From positions 1 through 27,147 of IMG/VR virus record IMGVR_UViG_3300009183_000315: a stretch of 27,147 nucleotides of DNA; one strand, 5' to 3'. Of the stretch, positions 1 through 6,945 are shown in pieces. Made by a program: the position numbers and the translations under genes. The number at the start of each line of letters is the position of its first letter. Position 1 is the first letter of the stretch. The notes below the pieces were generated by a model. That model was not told the DNA's origin. It saw only the letters and a program-made list of their open reading frames with translations, and did no database searches. Source of the stretch: a virus.

Positions 1-1932
1 TGACCATGTATCAATTGTTGTTGCTGAAGTTGAAGCGGTAGCAAGAGCAGAACCAAGAAGAACATCTGGAAGAGCAATACTTGTCGCTGCTGCTGCACCA
101 AGAGTTGGTGTAACAAAAGTTGGACTATTAGTAAATGCTACTGTTGAAGATCCTGATTCATCAGTTAATGCTGATGCAAGGTTTGCAGAAGATGGAGTTG
201 CAAGGAATGTTGCTACTCCAGTTCCAAGACCTGAGATACCAGTTGATACTGGAAGACCAGTTGCATTTGTAAGTGTTAATGCACTTGGTGTTCCAAGGTT
301 TGGAGTTGTTAATGTTGGTGATGTAAGTGTCTTGTTTGTTAGTGTTTGAGCGGTAGAAAGATCTGCTGTAATAGTTGTATTAATGCTAAATGAATTACCA
401 GTTAGTGTTAAACCATTACCTGCAACAAATGTTCCAGCACCTGAGAACTGAGCCCAGGTATTCTGACCATTTTCAGCAATTGCTTCAGTAGCAACAAATC
501 CTTTGCCAGCATTTGTATCTCCTGCTTCTACGTATACAAATGAACCTCTAGTTAAATCATTACCTATGCTGTTGGCATCAGTTGTTCTAGTAAACACTGA
601 TGCTGCTGCTGCGCCTCTTGATCCATCAGAGCCAAGAACAGTTGTTTCATAAATACCATTTTGTGCTGTATCGGTTTGATTTTTTACAAGAAATCTTGTT
701 CCTGGCCCACCCATTTGATTATCTATATAATATAGACCAGTGGCATTTGCTGTAAAGGTTCCATCATTATAAGTTACACCAGTTAATTGTGCTGTTGTTG
801 CTGAAAGAACAGAGGCTTTAATATCTAAACCTTGAGCAACACCGTCTACATAATTCTTTGTTGCTGCATCTTGTGCAGATGTTGGATCTCCAAGACCTGT
901 AATCTTGTTTGTGCCCATTGCGATTGCGCCAGACATTGTTCCACCAGCAAGTGCTAGTTTGTTGCCAAGGTCTGTTGTCAATCCTGAAATTTTTGACTGA
1001 GCAATTGCTGCTGCTGAGTTAATGTCAGCATCTACGATTGTATCGTTAGCAATCTTTGCAGAAGTTACTGCGCCATCTACAATCTTTGCTGTTTCTACAG
1101 AGTCTGCAGCAAGTTTAGCAGCGGTTACGTTAGCATCTGTAATCTTTGCTGTTGTTACTGCGCCTGCTGCAAGTTTACCAGTAGTTACGTTTAAGTCTGT
1201 AATTTTTGCTGTAGTTACTGCATTGTTTGCAATCTCTGCTGTATCAACTGCTGAATCTGCAATCTTAGCATTTGTAACTGAGTTTGATGCAAGTTTTGCA
1301 TCTGTTACGTTAGCATCAAGAATTTTTGCTGTTGTAACTGAGTCTGCAGCCAATTTTGCTGCTGTAACATTTGAGTCAACAATTTTTGCAGTTGTAACTG
1401 AGTCTGCAGCAAGTTTTGCTGCTGTTACGTTAGCATCAACAATCTTTGCTGTCTCTACAGAGTCTGAAGCAAGTTTTGCTGCTGTTACGTTTGCATTTGT
1501 AATTTTTGCGGTAGTTACTGAATCTGAAGCAAGCATTGTTGCTGTAACTGTTCCAGTATCTCCAGTAGTAATAACTGTTCCATCTACGTTTGGAAGTGTA
1601 ATTGTACGGTCTGCTGTTGGGTCAACTACTGTAAGTGTTGTCTCATAAGCGTCTGCTGTTGCACCTTCAAATGTAATCTGTGTATCAAATACTCCAACTG
1701 CTGCTGGGGCTGACCATTCAACACCATATGTAGCAGATGAGTTTGCTGTAAGTACTTGACCATTTGTGCCAATTCCTAAACGAGCAACTGCATCGTCTGC
1801 GCTACCAACAATTAAATCACCCTTAGCATCTACTGTGCCTGCTGTGATTATGTTCTTTCCATTAACGGTCGCAGTTGATCCTTCAACTACCAGTCCCGCT
1901 TTTACTCTAAAATCTTTTGTTACGGTTGCCAT
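1..1932 (-). CDS. Long tail-fibre protein with decapeptide repeats (C-terminus beyond window)
   Basis: The frame opens at ATG 1932 behind an AAGGAG ribosome site and stays open for 644 codons to the left edge, so the gene is partial. The N-terminus reads MATVTKDFRVKAGLVVEG, typical of phage tail-fibre starts. About residues 130-300 consist of roughly sixteen 10-residue units of the type NVTAAKLAAD / SVTTAKIVDA, seen in DNA as a 30-bp periodicity. Downstream are segments of the type AGGTMSGAIAMGTNKITGL, DAATKNYVD and TLTNKTLTSPTL, which recur in fibre shafts of many phages. It is probably a trimeric elongated shaft. The receptor-binding end is not in the window. Confidence 0.85.
   Translation of the reverse strand, partial: MATVTKDFRVKAGLVVEGSTATVNGKNIITAGTVDAKGDLIVGSADDAVARLGIGTNGQVLTANSSATYGVEWSAPAAVGVFDTQITFEGATADAYETTLTVVDPTADRTITLPNVDGTVITTGDTGTVTATMLASDSVTTAKITNANVTAAKLASDSVETAKIVDANVTAAKLAADSVTTAKIVDSNVTAAKLAADSVTTAKILDANVTDAKLASNSVTNAKIADSAVDTAEIANNAVTTAKITDLNVTTGKLAAGAVTTAKITDANVTAAKLAADSVETAKIVDGAVTSAKIANDTIVDADINSAAAIAQSKISGLTTDLGNKLALAGGTMSGAIAMGTNKITGLGDPTSAQDAATKNYVDGVAQGLDIKASVLSATTAQLTGVTYNDGTFTANATGLYYIDNQMGGPGTRFLVKNQTDTAQNGIYETTVLGSDGSRGAAAASVFTRTTDANSIGNDLTRGSFVYVEAGDTNAGKGFVATEAIAENGQNTWAQFSGAGTFVAGNGLTLTGNSFSINTTITADLSTAQTLTNKTLTSPTLTTPNLGTPSALTLTNATGLPVSTGISGLGTGVATFLATPSSANLASALTDESGSSTVAFTNSPTFVTPTLGAAAATSIALPDVLLGSALATASTSATTIDTWS
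1040..1560 (-). repeat. 30-bp degenerate coding repeats (decapeptide shaft repeat)
   Basis: On the minus strand about sixteen in-frame 30-bp units encode alternating NVTAAKLAAD-like and SVTTAKI(V/T)DA-like decapeptides. Copies differ mainly at synonymous or conservative positions. The repeat explains the long open plus-strand shadow frame here. Confidence 0.8.
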
Positions 1933-1947
1933 CTTTTATCTCCTTGG

Positions 1948-2394
1948 TTAAGCCTTTAATCCCATACGCATGTAGCGTAGAGTTATAGGGGTTTGTCCGC
2001 CCACTGGAACCACAGTTAGTGAAACTGTATCCCCAGCCCTTGAAACAGAGATGGTGCCAATATTCCCATCGTTGTCTATCGTTGCATATTCTGTAACTGA
2101 AACGTCTGTTCCATCTACAAGAATATTCATCTCTGTGGCGTAAAATTTATTTGCGCCACCAGAAGTCTTTTTAATTGAGATTACATATCTCATTGATCTA
2201 AATTCGCTTGCTAAAAAGTTGTCAAATACTGTTGAATTTTCAATACCAGTTATTGTTGATTCGTTATTTCCATTACTGCCTAAATCTGTTGCTTGGGCTG
2301 ACAGGGTATCAATTAAATCAACATAGTTTTCCTGGGTTGGTCGATCTCCAGTTTGAAATAGTGCTTTAACTGCTGAAAGTGATGTTCTAGCCAT
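1948..2394 (-). CDS. Phage structural (tail-fibre associated) protein, 148 aa
   Basis: The N-terminus contains LFQTGDRPTQENYVDLIDTL, a motif I know from many phage tail-fibre or tail-associated proteins; the rest is a beta-rich domain (about residues 60-148) ending in a TPITLRYMRMG strand. The gene lies directly upstream of the long fibre gene (15-nt gap), so it may be a fibre partner or adaptor. A TATAAT box lies exactly 6 nt before the ATG, implying a leaderless or near-leaderless transcript from an internal promoter. The role is inferred from motif and position. Confidence 0.75.
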   Translation of the reverse strand: MARTSLSAVKALFQTGDRPTQENYVDLIDTLSAQATDLGSNGNNESTITGIENSTVFDNFLASEFRSMRYVISIKKTSGGANKFYATEMNILVDGTDVSVTEYATIDNDGNIGTISVSRAGDTVSLTVVPVGGQTPITLRYMRMGLKA

Positions 2395-2400
2395 ATGGAA

Positions 2401-2409
2401 ATTATATCA
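2401..2409 (-). promoter_or_regulatory. Extended -10 promoter, leaderless start for 1948-2394
   Basis: The minus strand reads TGATATAAT followed by TTCCAT and the ATG. Six bases between the -10 and the start codon place transcription start on or next to the A of ATG. No good -35 is visible. Confidence 0.5.
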
Positions 2410-2414
2410 CATTA

Positions 2415-2630
2415 TTAAAGAATATAGTTATTAATTCCGATTATTTGAAGCCCAATTCCAGGTACGGCTGTTGGTGATATTCCAATGTTTGTAAACCTTA
2501 CCCTAAAGGGCAAAACCTCTTGTATCTTTGTAAACCTTACAAAACCATTTATTTTAGTTTTAGGATAATTTATCCTAGAAATTTTTTCTGATTTATTTTT
2601 AGATAAATCTATAATTGTTGCATAAGCCAT
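2415..2630 (-). CDS. Small hypothetical structural protein, 71 aa
   Basis: A short beta-rich protein with no recognised domain: basic N-terminal third (LSKNKSEKISRINYPKTK) and hydrophobic C-terminal half (PGIGLQIIGINNYIL). The ATG overlaps the stop of the upstream gene by one base (TAATG), so it is translationally coupled inside the tail-fibre block. It is probably a small tail or baseplate accessory, based on context only. Confidence 0.6.
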   Translation of the reverse strand: MAYATIIDLSKNKSEKISRINYPKTKINGFVRFTKIQEVLPFRVRFTNIGISPTAVPGIGLQIIGINNYIL

Positions 2631-3043
2631 TACGACTCATCGCTGTTTGTAATATCTTCAATAACTGTTAATACGCCACGAGCAACTGTCCATACCCTGC
2701 TAGCATCTCTTAATTCAATATCAAAAATATCTCCAGTATTTAAACTTTTTGATTGAGTAGATGTTAAGGATACTGTGAATTCTCCATCATCATCTGCTGC
2801 TAGGGCAACAGGGGTAAGGTTTAACACTCCTGCTGGATCTGCATCATTTAAATTTCCTGCAACTGCTGGTCTTTTAATTTCCATTTCAATTGTCCATTCG
2901 GAAATATCAAGTGGATCTTTGTTATCATCTGTTACGTATACTCTAAATCCTGCACTGTCTCCTTTTACAATTGTCCAATTAACTGTAGGTGGTGCAGAGC
3001 CAATTGAATAAGAATCTTGTTGTGAAGATCTAAGTGTTGCCAT
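2630..3043 (-). CDS. Ig-like tail/baseplate protein (BppU N-domain-like), paralogue of 15791 and 16982 genes
   Basis: The chosen start (ATG 3043) overlaps the upstream stop as TAATG and gives 137 aa; ten more codons are open upstream but would lie inside that gene. Landmarks in order are VNWTIVKGDSAGFRV, DPLDISEWTIEMEIKR, LNTGDIFDIELRD and a final GVLTVIEDITNS. The same W-x-RGDS / D-xS-W / G-x-YxYD / G-xIxVxxDIT skeleton occurs in the genes at 15791-16132 and 16982-17383. The pattern resembles the N-terminal domain of phage baseplate upper proteins, so a tail-tip or fibre-attachment role is likely. Confidence 0.65.
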   Translation of the reverse strand: MATLRSSQQDSYSIGSAPPTVNWTIVKGDSAGFRVYVTDDNKDPLDISEWTIEMEIKRPAVAGNLNDADPAGVLNLTPVALAADDDGEFTVSLTSTQSKSLNTGDIFDIELRDASRVWTVARGVLTVIEDITNSDES

Positions 3044-3564
3044 TATGATAATCCTGCTTTCAATGATCCCCAACTACCGTTGCCTTTTGGCTGACCAACA
3101 ATTAATATTCCAGTAGTTGCATTAGCCTTTCCGACTATTGCCACTGCTCCAGAACCAGTTGCTGGTTGTGTTGCTGTTAATCCTCCACCATCTGCTACAT
3201 AAAGAACATTGCCAGCAGTAAATGAATTTGTATTTGCATCAAGGATTACACCAGAAACAGTAACAACGCCATCTGTGTTATTTCCAATTGCAGAACTTGT
3301 TAATCCTAATACTGGAAATGTAGCAATGTTGTCAGAGTCACATTTTCCTATTGTTGTTTTTGTATTAAATCCAGTAACAAAAACTGGTGTTGCTTTTGCA
3401 ATACTTGCACCACTTACATTTCTAACCTCTATTGTATGATTTACAAGATCAGGAAGGATTAATTCAATTTGTTCCGCTAAGTCTTGCAAATCTTCATGAA
3501 TGTTTACTGGATCGCTAGAAAGCGGAAAAGGAATATCATAATTTGCGGTTGCACCAGTAGCCAT
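3043..3564 (-). CDS. Tail-fibre / capsid-decoration type protein, 173 aa
   Basis: The N-terminal 45 residues (MATGATANYDIPFPLSSDPVNIHEDLQDLAEQ and following) resemble a fibre attachment segment. Residues 45-160 form a beta domain with VRNVSGASIAKATPVFVTG, TFPVLGLTSSAI and GVVTVSGVILDANTNSFTAGNVLYVADGGGLT, a pattern seen in many phage fibre and capsid-decoration proteins. A TGGTATAAT box lies 9 nt before the ATG, so the leader may be only about 3 nt. Confidence 0.7.
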   Translation of the reverse strand: MATGATANYDIPFPLSSDPVNIHEDLQDLAEQIELILPDLVNHTIEVRNVSGASIAKATPVFVTGFNTKTTIGKCDSDNIATFPVLGLTSSAIGNNTDGVVTVSGVILDANTNSFTAGNVLYVADGGGLTATQPATGSGAVAIVGKANATTGILIVGQPKGNGSWGSLKAGLS

Positions 3565-3573
3565 AATCTTATT

Positions 3574-3582
3574 ATTATACCA
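3574..3582 (-). promoter_or_regulatory. Extended -10 promoter for 3043-3564
   Basis: The minus strand reads TGGTATAAT, 9 nt before the ATG at 3564; a very short leader is implied. There is no clear -35. Confidence 0.4.
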
Positions 3583-3629
3583 CTTCCTAAAGCAATATTT
3601 TTAATAAATGTGCGGGTATATTGATAAAG

Positions 3630-3659
3630 TTGACTTTAATCCCTAAATCATGTTATAAT
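3630..3659 (+). promoter_or_regulatory. Promoter of the lysozyme-like gene
   Basis: TTGACT (3630-3635) and TATAAT (3654-3659) are separated by 18 nt, with an extended -10 TG. Transcription is predicted to start near 3666. It points rightward, opposite to the surrounding late genes. Confidence 0.7.
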
Positions 3660-3665
3660 TAATAC

Positions 3666-3685
3666 ACTACCGAAAGGTAGTTTTT
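3666..3685 (+). other. 5'-terminal mRNA hairpin (GAAA tetraloop) ahead of the lysozyme-like gene
   Basis: ACTACC-GAAA-GGTAGT is a perfect 6-bp stem with a GNRA loop, followed by TTTT and then GTTT. It begins at the predicted transcription start. It could protect the 5' end, or act as a weak attenuator because of the T run. Confidence 0.6.
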
Positions 3686-3706
3686 GTTTCTAAGGAGGTA
3701 ACACTA

Positions 3707-4258
3707 ATGAGAAACATTGAAAAGAAGGTTTGGTTGGGGTTACTATCTATCGTTGGCTTAGTTGCGCCTTTTAGCAATTCTGCCAATGCTTTAGATAATA
3801 ATTTATTGACTAAACAGTCTTTAGAAGTCGTTCCAGCCCCTCAAGGGGCTTTTCTGGTTTCTAAGGATAAAATATTAAAAAAATATGAAAATGCTCATAA
3901 ATTAACTGATGGGCAATTGGTTGAACTATTAAAGGCTATAGGCTTTAAAGGTAATTCATTAAGATCAGCATGTGCAATTGCTAAGGCTGAATCTAATGGA
4001 CGACCTTTTGCTTTTAATGGTAATGCAGAAACTGGCGATAGTTCTTATGGAGTATTTCAAATAAATATGATGGGAGAACTGGGTCCTGATCGAAGAGAAA
4101 AATTTGATCTAGATTCAAACGTTGAATTGTTTAATCCAGTTACTAATTCAAAAATTACATTTCACATGACTAAGGGTGGTAAAGATTGGTCAGCATGGAG
4201 TTCTGTGAACGGACCACGGTACCTAGAATGGTACAGCAAGTATCCTTGTAAGTCCTAA
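3707..4258 (+). CDS. Secreted lysozyme-like / lytic transglycosylase-like protein
   Basis: A 183-aa protein that probably cleaves peptidoglycan. Residues 1-28 are a classic signal peptide (basic MRNIEKK, hydrophobic LGLLSIVGLVAPF, cleavage after ANA). Residues 66-175 look like a lysozyme/SLT-type domain: E95 in IAKAESNGRP is the candidate catalytic glutamate, followed by DSSYGVFQINMMG and KDWSAWSSVNG, close to the GLxQIN and W-xAW motifs of this superfamily. It is preceded by a strong AAGGAGGT site. It is the only plus-strand gene within the late block, with its own promoter, 5' hairpin and terminator. It may be a Sec-dependent endolysin or a virion/host wall enzyme; a lysogeny or moron role is also possible given its independent transcription. 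Confidence 0.8.
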   Translation: MRNIEKKVWLGLLSIVGLVAPFSNSANALDNNLLTKQSLEVVPAPQGAFLVSKDKILKKYENAHKLTDGQLVELLKAIGFKGNSLRSACAIAKAESNGRPFAFNGNAETGDSSYGVFQINMMGELGPDRREKFDLDSNVELFNPVTNSKITFHMTKGGKDWSAWSSVNGPRYLEWYSKYPCKS

Positions 4259-4269
4259 AAATTATAAAC

Positions 4270-4304
4270 AATACCCCCTTGGTAATCCTTGGGGGTATTT
4301 TTAT
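4270..4304. terminator. Bidirectional intrinsic terminator
   Basis: AATACCCCC (4270-4278) pairs with GGGGGTATT (4291-4299) around a 12-nt loop, followed by a T-rich tract on the plus strand and a T-rich tract on the minus strand. It lies between the convergent lysozyme-like gene and the 85-aa gene. Confidence 0.9.
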
Positions 4305-4562
4305 TTATAAGACTAGAACGTCTGCTTCTTCAGCAGTTAAAGGTTGACCAGCAATAAGTTTTGCTTTTGCTGATGCTTTAAGTGCTGCTTTGGCTTCTGC
4401 CGCTGCATCTTCTTCTGCCTTGCGAATTGCATATGCTTCTGCATCTGTCTCACGTTGAGTAATCTCTTCCGCAGTTAGAGGTCGGATTACTTCTTTTTCA
4501 TGACCCTCAGCAGCACAGTTGCCACAGCAACATACTTCGAGGGCGGTTAGGTTTTCTGTCAT
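4305..4562 (-). CDS. Small Cys-rich/Ala-Glu-rich protein, 85 aa
   Basis: The N-terminal part has a Cys cluster (VCCCGNCAAEGH) that could bind metal. Residues 28-70 are a strongly helical, Ala/Glu/Lys-rich stretch likely to form a coiled coil, and the end is AGQPLTAEEADVLVL. It has a good AAGGAGAA ribosome site and lies last in the adhesin block. The family is not recognised; it may be a small chaperone or a scaffold for the fibre genes upstream. Confidence 0.65.
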   Translation of the reverse strand: MTENLTALEVCCCGNCAAEGHEKEVIRPLTAEEITQRETDAEAYAIRKAEEDAAAEAKAALKASAKAKLIAGQPLTAEEADVLVL

Positions 4563-4580
4563 TTTATTTCTCCTTAGTTG

Positions 4581-5105
4581 TTATGAGTTTTTGATTCCGT
4601 ATAGGTAAAAGGTTGAATCAGCAGTGTGTGAACCGTAAATAGACACAAGATTAATAGTAGTAATAGCACTTGTGCCTGTCCATATTTCTGTGGCCATTTC
4701 TACAAAACCATTACTAGCATTGTTTTCAACAACACCGTCAACAAAGGATGTTTTTTTATTACTGCCAGTATAATTTGGAATGTATATTTCCATATTAGAA
4801 AAAGTGCTTGCGGTGGTAACATTACCATTAGCATAACTAAATAAGTTGCCTGATTGACTAGTATAACTACCACTTCCAGCACTTCCAAGATTAGCAAAAA
4901 GTAAAATTCCATTGTAATTATTGCCTGTGTCAGAATTAAATTGAACCCTTAGATTTGCATAAATATCTGCTCCAGCAGTAGAGGTTGAACGAGCCGAGAA
5001 TTTGATAAGCAAATCTGTATAAGTCTGCGGTATTGAAGTAAATGTGACACTAGCAGCAGTTGTAGTAAGGGTTTTACCCTCAATTAAAGTATATGTATTT
5101 GCCAT
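4581..5105 (-). CDS. Tail-fibre head domain protein, SIPQTYTDL-LYGIK family
   Basis: A 174-aa beta-rich protein built from one domain: an N-terminal ASVTFTSIPQTYTDLLIKFSAR strand pair and a C-terminal STFYLYGIKNS. The same landmarks occur in the next gene (5105-5620) and in the C-terminal half of the fn3 protein at 5624-6487, so the three share a domain. The ATG overlaps the upstream stop (TAATG). It is probably a short adhesin or the distal domain of a fibre; the receptor is unknown. Confidence 0.7.
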   Translation of the reverse strand: MANTYTLIEGKTLTTTAASVTFTSIPQTYTDLLIKFSARSTSTAGADIYANLRVQFNSDTGNNYNGILLFANLGSAGSGSYTSQSGNLFSYANGNVTTASTFSNMEIYIPNYTGSNKKTSFVDGVVENNASNGFVEMATEIWTGTSAITTINLVSIYGSHTADSTFYLYGIKNS

Positions 5106-5620
5106 TATGCGGCCTTAATTCCGTAAAGAGTTGCTGTTGTTCCAGCGTATAAGAGGGCTACGCCATCATCACTTGCTCCGCAAAAAATAAATATTTCATT
5201 AATTGCAGCAGTTGAAGACCATAAACCAACTACTCCGTGGGTCATATAAGGAGCCTCACCACTACGAGATAGAGTATTTTTATAAATATTAGTATTTGAA
5301 TAGTTAAATATATCTATCATACTTATTATACTCAAACTATTATTACCACTGCCTACACCAGGAGTAGTTGCGAATTTAGTATCACCAGTAACACGACCAG
5401 ATACGGCGGTTGATGTTTCTCCATAAAGATATGTATAAGAGTAAATAGCAGAAGAATTGTTATTATATCTCCACCGTATATTCCACCCATTATTCGCAAT
5501 TCCACCATTAATTATTAGTCTTAAATCCGTATAAGTATTAGGAATAGAACTAAAGGTAATTGTCCCGTTGCTAGCAAGTGTGGTAGTAGCGATAGGTTCG
5601 TATGTTGCTCCTGCTGGCAT
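5105..5620 (-). CDS. Tail-fibre head domain protein, SIPQTYTDL-LYGIK family
   Basis: A 171-aa paralogue of the 4581-5105 product: GTITFSSIPNTYTDLRLIIN near the N-terminus and a final TATLYGIKAA. The central part is divergent (Ser/Asn/Tyr-rich), as expected for a receptor-contact surface. It starts 3 nt after the stop of the fn3 fusion version. It probably forms alternative or stacked receptor-binding tips; function inferred from shared domain and location. Confidence 0.7.
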   Translation of the reverse strand: MPAGATYEPIATTTLASNGTITFSSIPNTYTDLRLIINGGIANNGWNIRWRYNNNSSAIYSYTYLYGETSTAVSGRVTGDTKFATTPGVGSGNNSLSIISMIDIFNYSNTNIYKNTLSRSGEAPYMTHGVVGLWSSTAAINEIFIFCGASDDGVALLYAGTTATLYGIKAA

Positions 5621-5623
5621 TTT

Positions 5624-6487
5624 TTATGCTCCTTTGATTCCGTAGAGGGCAACTGTAGTTCCTGAAACCCAGTTTGCTGCTCCACCAAATACTATATCTA
5701 ATCTAGAAATGGCAGTTGTAGAACGATATAAACCTGACCTTAAAGCAATAGTTCCACTACCACTATTGTCTGCTCCTGAAAAAATTTTTACAGTTTTAAA
5801 CTTATTAGTATTTTTATAATCAAGAATATCTGCAATATTAGCACCAAAAGAATTAGCAATGCTAGAAGGTCCTGTGTCTATTCCCCAGTATGTACCAGCA
5901 CTAATATTTATGTCTCCAAAAGCACTTGGGCTACTACCATTACCACTTAAGCCATGGGCGGAATAAATATTTGAAGTAGTATCATTATTTATTCTAAGAT
6001 AGGCACCAGCACCTGTACCATAATCTGATCTAAACAAACCTCTTAATTGCAAATGAGTAAAAGTTTGAGGTATTGAGGTAAATGAAATAGACGAAGCCCC
6101 GCCACCACCTACTGTTACTGTTGCAATAGATTCGTAAGAAGAAAGTGGAGCACTAGTAGTAATAGAATTGCTGGCTGATGAGGCTGCTGAGGTTCCATTT
6201 GCATTACTCGCCGTTACTGAAAATGTGTATGATGTACTAGCAGTTAAACCTGTTACCGTGATTGGGGATGATCCAGTACCCGTGATTGAACTAGGACTAG
6301 ATGTTGCTGTAAAGGTAACGCCATTAGCACCTAAGACTGCAACGGTATAAGCAACAGTTGCTGCTACGTCTGATGTAGCAGTTGCAACACCAATAGTAGG
6401 GGCATTTGGAATAGCGGCAGATGAAAAACCAGTACTCATTTTTGTAGCATTGACAAGGCTATTACTTGACGTTCTTTTAATTGCCAA
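5624..6487 (-). CDS. fn3 domain plus SIPQTFTHL-LYGIK head adhesin
   Basis: A 287-aa two-domain protein. It uses a TTG start behind a GAAAGG site. Residues about 25-112 are a fibronectin type III-like domain (PNAPTIGVATA...ITVTGLTASTSYTFSVTASNANG) shared with four other proteins here. Residues about 118-287 are the SIPQTFTHLQLR...VALYGIKGA head shared with the next two genes. It therefore links the two adhesin families of the window. Probably a tail tip or side-fibre component. Confidence 0.75.
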   Translation of the reverse strand: MAIKRTSSNSLVNATKMSTGFSSAAIPNAPTIGVATATSDVAATVAYTVAVLGANGVTFTATSSPSSITGTGSSPITVTGLTASTSYTFSVTASNANGTSAASSASNSITTSAPLSSYESIATVTVGGGGASSISFTSIPQTFTHLQLRGLFRSDYGTGAGAYLRINNDTTSNIYSAHGLSGNGSSPSAFGDINISAGTYWGIDTGPSSIANSFGANIADILDYKNTNKFKTVKIFSGADNSGSGTIALRSGLYRSTTAISRLDIVFGGAANWVSGTTVALYGIKGA

Positions 6488-6517
6488 TTGTATTGCCTTT
6501 CAATAGGTATATTATGA

Positions 6518-6526
6518 ATTATACCA
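6518..6526 (-). promoter_or_regulatory. Extended -10 promoter for the 5624-6487 gene
   Basis: The minus strand reads TGGTATAAT within the 57-bp gap ahead of the TTG start. The predicted start near 6511 leaves a leader carrying GAAAGG. Confidence 0.45.
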
Positions 6527-6544
6527 TTTTTTTAATGCAAAACC

Positions 6545-6895
6545 TTACTCTACTGGTATCTCAACCCAACTTAAATCATCTTCTGACCAACGATAAAACT
6601 TACCTTCTTCTACAGGCATTGGAGTTGGTGCTTGCCAATCAAAGTTAGCATCTAATGACCAAGATGCAAAAGGTTGCGGGGAGATAAAAACATCTTCCTC
6701 TGCATTATAAGTATAACCAATACCTGCGTATTGTTTTCTTATGTTGTTGTTATAACTAGTACGTTTACAGGTTTGACCTCTAAAGTTACCGTACCATGTT
6801 TCAGGATCTAATCCTTCAATTAATTCTGTTTCATCGATACCCGTGATAACTTCGGTAACAATGTTGTTGTCATCTAAAAATGCATAATGTGCCAT
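6545..6895 (-). CDS. Conserved phage fibre-accessory protein, 116 aa
   Basis: It opens MAHYAFLDDNNIVTEVITG and contains GNFRGQTCKRTSYNNNIRKQYAGIGYTYNAEEDVFI and PFASWSLDANFDWQAPTPMP. This string of motifs matches a small protein family I know from many marine and freshwater phages, where it lies beside tail-fibre genes; its biochemical role is unknown to me. Trp/Tyr-rich repeats suggest a compact beta fold that binds a fibre or glycan. It has a GAAAGGA site and its own extended -10. Confidence 0.75.
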   Translation of the reverse strand: MAHYAFLDDNNIVTEVITGIDETELIEGLDPETWYGNFRGQTCKRTSYNNNIRKQYAGIGYTYNAEEDVFISPQPFASWSLDANFDWQAPTPMPVEEGKFYRWSEDDLSWVEIPVE

Positions 6896-6920
6896 GTTGT
6901 ATTTCCTTTCGCTATAGTAT

Positions 6921-6929
6921 ATTCTACCA
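6921..6929 (-). promoter_or_regulatory. Extended -10 promoter for 6545-6895
   Basis: The minus strand reads TGGTAGAAT in the 50-bp gap; GAAAGGA follows before the ATG at 6895. Confidence 0.4.
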
Positions 6930-6945
6930 TTATTTGTTTAATGGT

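Noticed and set aside
1040-1560. Regularly spaced repeats resembling a CRISPR array
   Set aside because: The 30-bp periodicity is continuous and in frame, without unique spacers; it encodes the fibre shaft.
1022-1648. 208-residue open frame on the plus strand with repeated SIFAVVTESAAS-like units
   Set aside because: It is the antisense shadow of the decapeptide repeats in the minus-strand fibre gene; it has no ribosome site and the composition is mirrored from the real frame.
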